In this document: positions 7,253 to 11,565 of the stretch, one piece after another
How positions within the stretch are numbered: the stretch's first letter is position 1
Layout of the letters: every line of letters starts with the position of its first letter
Assembly (NCBI GenBank): GCA_947463975.1
Contig: CANHUW010000036.1
Span: 1-11,565, forward strand
Length of the DNA: 11,565 nt
Reading direction: 5' to 3'
Origin: Bacteroidota bacterium
GTDB taxonomy: Bacteria; Bacteroidota; Bacteroidia; Chitinophagales; Chitinophagaceae
Made by a program: the position numbers and the translations under genes
The notes under the pieces: generated by a model
Seen by the model: the letters and a program-made list of their open reading frames with translations, nothing else
The model's database searches: none
Told to the model about the DNA's origin: nothing

Positions 7253-8371
7253 TTAAGCTTTGTTATTGTTAAAAGTGTCTCCATGAGAAGCCCCTTTGTT
7301 TTGACTCAAATGAATGGATGGTTGATTCACTTCACTTTCATCGTGAATATCCATTAATAATTGAGGTGTTCTTCCATCATTCACTGCGGTGAAAGTTTCA
7401 TTAGGTTTAGTAGTACCAATTTTGCCCGAATAATGTCCTTGCGCAATCACTGAATGTCTATTGATTTCTCGTGGACCTTCAATCACCCAGTCTGCAGTTT
7501 CTTTCTTGTCAAATCTGCAAGTGTTACATATCCAACCTGGTTGACCATCTGGCGTATCTTCAATTTCACCCCACTCATCTTTTCTTGCAGTCACTCTAAA
7601 TACTTCATCTCCTCTATTCCACAAAGTCACTCTGCCAGAACATGTTGGACAATCTCTATGCGCATCCATTGGTTTTAAAAACCAAACCCTGTTTTTGAAT
7701 CTAAATGTCTTGTCTGTTAATGCACCTACAGGACAAACATCAATCACGTTTCCAATAAATTCATTGTCTAAACTCTTTTCAATATGTGTTGCAATTTCTG
7801 CATGATCCCCTCTATCTAAAATACCATGCTCACGTTTATTGGTTAATTGATCTGCAGTAAATACACAACGATAACATAATATACAACGCGTCATATGCAA
7901 TTGTATATTCTTACCTAAATCATGTTTTTTAAATGTTCTTCTTTGAAACTCATATCTAGTGCCAGACTTTCCGTGCTCAAAACTTAAATCTTGTAAATGA
8001 CACTCGCCTGCTTGATCACAAATAGGACAATCTAATGGATGATTTAACAATAAGAATTCCACCACACCAGCTCTTGCCTCTACCACTTTTTCACTAGTAA
8101 TGTTTTTTACTTCCATGCCATCCATCACCGTCGTTCTACAAGAAGCAACTAGCTTTGGCATTGGACGCGGATCTTTTTCAGAACCCTTAGCTACTTCTAC
8201 TAAACAGGTTCTACATTTACCACCACTACCTTTTAATTTGCTATAAAAGCACATTGCAGGTGGCGCTACTTCACCGCCAATTTTTCTTGCAGCTTGTAAA
8301 ATTGTAGTGCCCGCCGGTACTTCAACGGTAATGTTGTCGATGGTTACTTTAAATAATGTTTGTTCGCTCAT
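7253..8371 (-). CDS. nuoG: NADH-quinone oxidoreductase subunit G, short form
   Basis: Electron-wire subunit of the NADH module. Ligands for three clusters are visible: N1b [2Fe-2S] at Cys41, 53, 56 and 78; N5 at His111 with Cys115, 118 and 124 (HPLDCPICDQAGEC); and N4 at Cys163, 166, 169 and 213 (CILCYRCV and DVCPVGAL). After this comes only the beginning of the molybdopterin-oxidoreductase-like part, with a CPTC motif at 241-244 and an ICNTCRF motif at 281-287. A hydrophilic, low-complexity tail follows from about residue 300 to 372. E. coli NuoG is about 908 residues, so most of the catalytically inactive molybdopterin-like domain is absent. The frame is intact to a clean TAA 11 bases before nuoH, with no leftover sequence, so this is a genuine short form and not a frameshift. 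I recall similar short forms in other Bacteroidota, unverified here. Confidence 0.95.
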   Translation of the reverse strand: MSEQTLFKVTIDNITVEVPAGTTILQAARKIGGEVAPPAMCFYSKLKGSGGKCRTCLVEVAKGSEKDPRPMPKLVASCRTTVMDGMEVKNITSEKVVEARAGVVEFLLLNHPLDCPICDQAGECHLQDLSFEHGKSGTRYEFQRRTFKKHDLGKNIQLHMTRCILCYRCVFTADQLTNKREHGILDRGDHAEIATHIEKSLDNEFIGNVIDVCPVGALTDKTFRFKNRVWFLKPMDAHRDCPTCSGRVTLWNRGDEVFRVTARKDEWGEIEDTPDGQPGWICNTCRFDKKETADWVIEGPREINRHSVIAQGHYSGKIGTTKPNETFTAVNDGRTPQLLMDIHDESEVNQPSIHLSQNKGASHGDTFNNNKA

Positions 8372-8387
8372 AGTTTATCGTTCTATG

Positions 8388-9740
8388 TTATGCAGGTACA
8401 TGAATTGGATCTGCATAGTGTTGTAAACCAAAATTGCTTGTTTGTGAAAGTTCAGGATTGTTAACATGCCATTCAAACTCGTCACGGAAATGACGAATTG
8501 CAGCAGCTACTGGCCATGCAGCAGCATCACCTAATGGACAAATGGTATTTCCTTCAATCTTTCTTTGAATATCCCATAGTAAATCAATATCACTTATGGA
8601 TCCTTTACCATGTTCAATCTTGTATAATATTTTTTCCATCCAGCCTGTGCCCTCTCTACATGGAGAACATTGACCACAGCTTTCGTGTCTATAAAATCTT
8701 GCTAATGTCAAAGTGTTTTTAACTATACACTGATCTTCATCTAATACAATAAAACCACCAGAACCTAACATTGAACCTGTTGCAAATCCACCATCACTTA
8801 AACTTTCATAGTTCATGTATCTGGTTTCACCCTTTGCAGTTTTTAATAATAAGTTGGCAGGTAAAATAGGCACAGATGATCCACCAGGAATACAAGCTTT
8901 TAATTGCTTACCTCCCTTCATACCACCACAATATTCATCACTGTAAATAAACTCTTCTACAGAAATGGTCATGTCAATTTCATACACACCTGGTTTATTG
9001 ATATTACCACATGCCGAAATTAATTTAGTACCCGTAGATCTTCCTACACCAATCTTTGCATACTCATCACCGCCCATATTGATAATGGGAACTATAGCAG
9101 CTAAAGTCTCCACATTGTTCACCACCGTTGGGCGCATCCATAAACCTTGGATCGCAGGGAAAGGAGGTTTGATTCTTGGATTACCTCTTTTACCTTCTAA
9201 TGATTCAATCAAGGCCGTTTCTTCTCCGCAGATATATGCACCAGCACCCCTTTGTACATGAATATTACAATCAAATCCAGTACCTAAAATATTTTTTCCT
9301 AAAAAGCCTGCAGCTTTTGCTTCTTCAATAGCTTCTTCTAAAATATCTGGAATCCAAGCATACTCCCCTCTAATATAAATATAGGTATCGCTAGAACCCA
9401 ATGCAAAACTTGAAACTATCAAACCTTCTAAAAGTAAGTGTGGTAAAAATTCCATCAAATATCTATCCTTGAAAGTACCCGGCTCACTCTCATCTGCATT
9501 ACATACCAAGTGACGAGGAACGCCTTCTGGTTTTGCAATAAAACTCCATTTCATTCCAGTTGGAAAACCAGCACCACCTCTACCTCTTAATCCACTTTTC
9601 TTCACTTCCTCAACGATAGACTCTGGATTCATTTCTTTCAAAGCTTTTTCGACAGAACGGTAACCACCTTCTCTGCGATATACTTCAAAGGATCTTATCC
9701 CAGGAACATTTGCTTTTTCTAATAATAATTTAACGCCCAT
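8388..9740 (-). CDS. nuoF: NADH-quinone oxidoreductase subunit F (FMN and NADH binding, 51 kDa type)
   Basis: The entry point of electrons: binds NADH and FMN and carries [4Fe-4S] cluster N3. The 450 residues match E. coli NuoF (445). Visible motifs are the Gly-rich NADH/FMN stretch SGLRGRGGAGFPTG at 49-62, the FMN/NADH-site motif NADESEPGTFKDR at 81-93, and the GAGAYICGEETAL motif at 165-177 followed by a Lys/Arg-rich turn. The SLBB-like region spans roughly 245-330. The N3 ligands are Cys355, 358 and 361 (ESCGQCSPCREGTGW) and Cys401 (ICPLGD). All expected catalytic and cluster residues seem present. It starts 25 bases after nuoE and ends 16 before nuoG. Confidence 0.98.
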   Translation of the reverse strand: MGVKLLLEKANVPGIRSFEVYRREGGYRSVEKALKEMNPESIVEEVKKSGLRGRGGAGFPTGMKWSFIAKPEGVPRHLVCNADESEPGTFKDRYLMEFLPHLLLEGLIVSSFALGSSDTYIYIRGEYAWIPDILEEAIEEAKAAGFLGKNILGTGFDCNIHVQRGAGAYICGEETALIESLEGKRGNPRIKPPFPAIQGLWMRPTVVNNVETLAAIVPIINMGGDEYAKIGVGRSTGTKLISACGNINKPGVYEIDMTISVEEFIYSDEYCGGMKGGKQLKACIPGGSSVPILPANLLLKTAKGETRYMNYESLSDGGFATGSMLGSGGFIVLDEDQCIVKNTLTLARFYRHESCGQCSPCREGTGWMEKILYKIEHGKGSISDIDLLWDIQRKIEGNTICPLGDAAAWPVAAAIRHFRDEFEWHVNNPELSQTSNFGLQHYADPIHVPA

Positions 9741-9765
9741 TGTTATTTATTTAACTAGGTTCTTT

Positions 9766-10266
9766 TTAATTGTTGTTTGCCGTTTGTCTATACTCAGCGA
9801 TGATAGCATCTACTTTTTCTTTGGTCAAATGTTCTCTAAATATTTTTCCCACTTGCATCATTGGCGCATAACCACAAGCACCTAAGCACTCTACTAATTT
9901 TAAAGTAAATAAACCATCTTTAGTGGTTTCGCCAGGTTGAATTGACAATACTTGCTTAATATAATCTATAATTGTATCAGACCCGCTAATCATACAAGGA
10001 CCAGTTTGACATACTTCAAATACATATTTACCAACTGGTTTTAAATTGTACATGGAATAAAAAGTAGCTACTTCATATACTTCAATGGGTTCGATTTGCA
10101 ATAAGCTTGCTACATAATCTAATGCCTCTGTTGGCAACCATCCATCAAAACTCTCTTGCGCTAAATGCAATACAGGCAACAAAGCACTTTTTTGCTTTCC
10201 TTCTGGATATCTTGACACCAAGCGCTTAAACTCGGCCATTTGTGTATCGTTAAATATATATGCCAT
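9766..10266 (-). CDS. nuoE: NADH-quinone oxidoreductase subunit E (thioredoxin-like [2Fe-2S], 24 kDa type)
   Basis: Binds the off-path [2Fe-2S] cluster N1a beside the FMN in NuoF. The 166 residues equal the E. coli length. An N-terminal helical bundle (about 1-70, with the motif VYEVATFYSMYNLKPVGK) is followed by a thioredoxin-like fold. The four ligands are Cys86 and Cys91 (CQTGPCMISG) and Cys127 and Cys131 (VECLGACGYAPMM), with the family spacing CxxxxC and CxxxC. It ends with a short polar tail, NNN. It lies 20 bases after nuoD and 25 before nuoF. Its presence, with nuoF and nuoG, shows a full NADH-oxidising module rather than the reduced complex I lacking these subunits. Confidence 0.98.
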   Translation of the reverse strand: MAYIFNDTQMAEFKRLVSRYPEGKQKSALLPVLHLAQESFDGWLPTEALDYVASLLQIEPIEVYEVATFYSMYNLKPVGKYVFEVCQTGPCMISGSDTIIDYIKQVLSIQPGETTKDGLFTLKLVECLGACGYAPMMQVGKIFREHLTKEKVDAIIAEYRQTANNN

Positions 10267-10286
10267 ACAATTCTTTTCTATTTTAA

Positions 10287-11513
10287 TTATGCATCTAATT
10301 CACCTGCAATTAAATTCAAACTACTCATGGTAACCACCGCATCACTTAACATGCCCCCTTTAATTAATTCAGGATAAGCTTGATAATAAATGAAACATGG
10401 TCTTCGGAAATGCAAACGGAAAGGCGTTCTACCACCATCACTGATTAAGTAAAATCCTAATTCACCATTACCCCCTTCTACTGGACTATAGATTTGACCT
10501 TTGGGTAAATCAATTTCTCCCATGATAATTTTGAAATGCCATATCAATGCTTCCATCTTCGTATATACATCTTCTTTTTTAGGAAGATAATATTCAGGGA
10601 CATCAGCGTGGAATATCTCTGCATCCGTTCCTTTGAAAGATTGCACTTTATTATAAGCTTGTTGAATGATCGATAAACTTTGCCACATTTCTGCATTGCG
10701 CACTAAGAAACGATCATAGTTATCTCCAGTAGACCCAACGGGTACTGTGAAATCTATATCTTGGTAACTACTGTATGGATTCGCCACACGCACATCATAA
10801 TCTACCCCAGCAGCTCTTAAATTAGGTCCCGTAAAACCATAGTTCATTGCACGCTCAGCACTAATGCCACCAGTGCCTTGGGTACGCTCCATGAAAATTC
10901 TATTACGCGTGAATAAGCTTTCAAATTCTTTTAGCACTTTTGGATATTCATTCAAGAATTTCTCCAATTTAGTAAAGGCTGTATTCGTAAAATTTCTTTC
11001 GAAACCTCCAATTCTTCCAATATTAGTAGTCAATCTTGACCCACATACTTCTTCATATATTTCATAAATCAACTCTCTATATTGCATCACATATAAGAAA
11101 CCAGTATATGCACCCGTATCCACACCCACAATTGAATTACAAATCAAGTGATCTGAAATTCGCGCCAACTCCATGATGATAATTCTCAAATAATCAACAC
11201 GCTTGGGTGTTTCAATTTGTAAGAATCTTTCGCAAGTAATATGCCAACCCATATTGTTAATGGGGCTACTACAATAGTTTAATCTATCCGTAATAGGTGT
11301 GATCTGATATAAAGGTCTTCTTTCTGCTAATTTTTCAAATGCGCGATGGATATAACCAACCGTTTGTTCAGTAGATACTACGCGTTCTCCATCTACTTCC
11401 ATGATATTTTGGAACACACCGTGGGTTGCAGGATGCGTAGGACCAAAATTCAAGGTAGTGGTTTGCTTTTCTATTGAACCTTCTGGTAATGTAATATTGT
11501 GATTTGCTTCCAT
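10287..11513 (-). CDS. nuoD: NADH-quinone oxidoreductase subunit D (49 kDa type, quinone site)
   Basis: Forms the quinone-binding pocket with NuoB and descends from the large subunit of [NiFe] hydrogenases. The 408 residues match the stand-alone NuoD of Thermus (409), so this is not a NuoCD fusion as in E. coli. The quinone-site loop FGPTHPATHG (residues 23-32) holds His31, equivalent to the quinone-liganding His38 of Thermus. Tyr80 in TDRLNY is equivalent to the quinone-liganding Tyr87. Other family motifs are GYIHRAFEKLAERR at 53-66, NIGRIGGFERNF, ESLFTRNRIFMERTQG, GVDYDVR and the C-terminal SDGGRTPFRLHFRRPCF. Variants worth noting are Asn79 where DRLDY is common, and a C-terminus ending ELDA instead of the usual EVDR. 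The ATG at 11511-11513 is preceded in frame by a stop at 11538-11540, and no Shine-Dalgarno sequence is visible. Confidence 0.98.
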   Translation of the reverse strand: MEANHNITLPEGSIEKQTTTLNFGPTHPATHGVFQNIMEVDGERVVSTEQTVGYIHRAFEKLAERRPLYQITPITDRLNYCSSPINNMGWHITCERFLQIETPKRVDYLRIIIMELARISDHLICNSIVGVDTGAYTGFLYVMQYRELIYEIYEEVCGSRLTTNIGRIGGFERNFTNTAFTKLEKFLNEYPKVLKEFESLFTRNRIFMERTQGTGGISAERAMNYGFTGPNLRAAGVDYDVRVANPYSSYQDIDFTVPVGSTGDNYDRFLVRNAEMWQSLSIIQQAYNKVQSFKGTDAEIFHADVPEYYLPKKEDVYTKMEALIWHFKIIMGEIDLPKGQIYSPVEGGNGELGFYLISDGGRTPFRLHFRRPCFIYYQAYPELIKGGMLSDAVVTMSSLNLIAGELDA

Positions 11514-11565
11514 GTTAATTTTATTTGCGTTGGCTTCTTAAAAATTATTAGATTATCCTCTGCCA
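11514..11565 (-). other. nuoD leader and probable 3' end of the preceding gene
   Basis: These 52 bases at the right edge have no complete gene. Read on the minus strand, one frame ends at a TAA at 11553-11555 (after residues GRG), and another ends at a TAA at 11548-11550 (after WQRII). Either could be the end of the upstream gene, expected to be nuoC from the standard order. The remaining frame runs on into nuoD and looks unlike a protein end. No promoter or ribosome binding site is visible in the 34-39 bases before nuoD. Confidence 0.4.

Noticed and set aside
7253..8371. nuoG as a frameshifted or truncated pseudogene.
   Set aside because: All three cluster-ligand sets are intact, the next gene follows after 11 bases, and no remnant of the missing domain lies between. 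A functional short form is the better reading.
11244..11246. Trp90 of NuoD stands where Tyr is found in many homologues (MGWHITCERF against AYSLAVEKL), which first looked like loss of the catalytic quinone Tyr.
   Set aside because: The quinone-liganding Tyr is the one in the DRLDY motif (Thermus Tyr87), and that is kept as Tyr80. The Trp is most likely a lineage feature outside the catalytic pair.
11514..11565. A promoter for nuoD at the right edge.
   Set aside because: No convincing Bacteroidota-type -33/-7 pair could be seen in about 50 bases, and the gene is most likely read from an upstream nuoA-C promoter.
1..11565. Search for CRISPR arrays, insertion sequences, tRNA or rRNA genes, toxin-antitoxin pairs or defence genes.
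   Set aside because: Every stretch is taken up by conserved complex I genes with very short gaps. No direct-repeat array, terminal inverted repeat or RNA gene pattern was seen by eye.

Overview
The window is a tight, single-strand block of respiratory complex I genes (proton-translocating NADH:quinone oxidoreductase, nuo). All eleven genes lie on the minus strand and are transcribed from the right edge toward the left, in the order nuoD, nuoE, nuoF, nuoG, nuoH, nuoI, nuoJ, nuoK, nuoL, nuoM, nuoN. Gaps between genes are only 4 to 25 bases, so one polycistronic message is the natural reading. nuoA, nuoB and nuoC are not visible and should lie to the right. The last 52 bases at that edge probably hold the very end of the preceding gene (likely nuoC) plus the nuoD leader.

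Organism: the DNA is visibly AT-rich. Most gene starts have no Shine-Dalgarno sequence at normal distance, and NuoG is very short. The NuoD quinone-site wording (DRLNY, then NNMGW) is, from memory, also of Bacteroidota type. Together these suggest a Bacteroidota bacterium, perhaps of the Chitinophagaceae or a neighbouring family. This is inference from style, not from a search.

How the parts work together: NuoE, NuoF and NuoG (10266 to 7253) form the NADH dehydrogenase module, with FMN, N1a, N3, N1b, N4 and N5. NuoD and NuoI, with NuoB and NuoC outside the window, form the connecting and quinone-binding module, where electrons pass through N6a and N6b to N2 and then to quinone. NuoH, J, K, L, M and N (7241 to 26, interrupted at its start by NuoI) form the membrane arm. 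NuoL, NuoM and NuoN are the three antiporter-like pumps and keep their key Glu and Lys residues; NuoH and NuoK link quinone chemistry to pumping. Because nuoE, nuoF and nuoG are all present, the enzyme most likely takes electrons from NADH rather than from ferredoxin.

Nothing in the window looks like a mobile element, CRISPR array, RNA gene or defence system, and there is no gene-free stretch over about 52 bases. I do not find a new biological system here. The points most worth a second look are the 372-residue NuoG, which lacks most of the molybdopterin-oxidoreductase-like domain, and the unusual pair of CxxC motifs it keeps in place of the N7-type cysteine motif.
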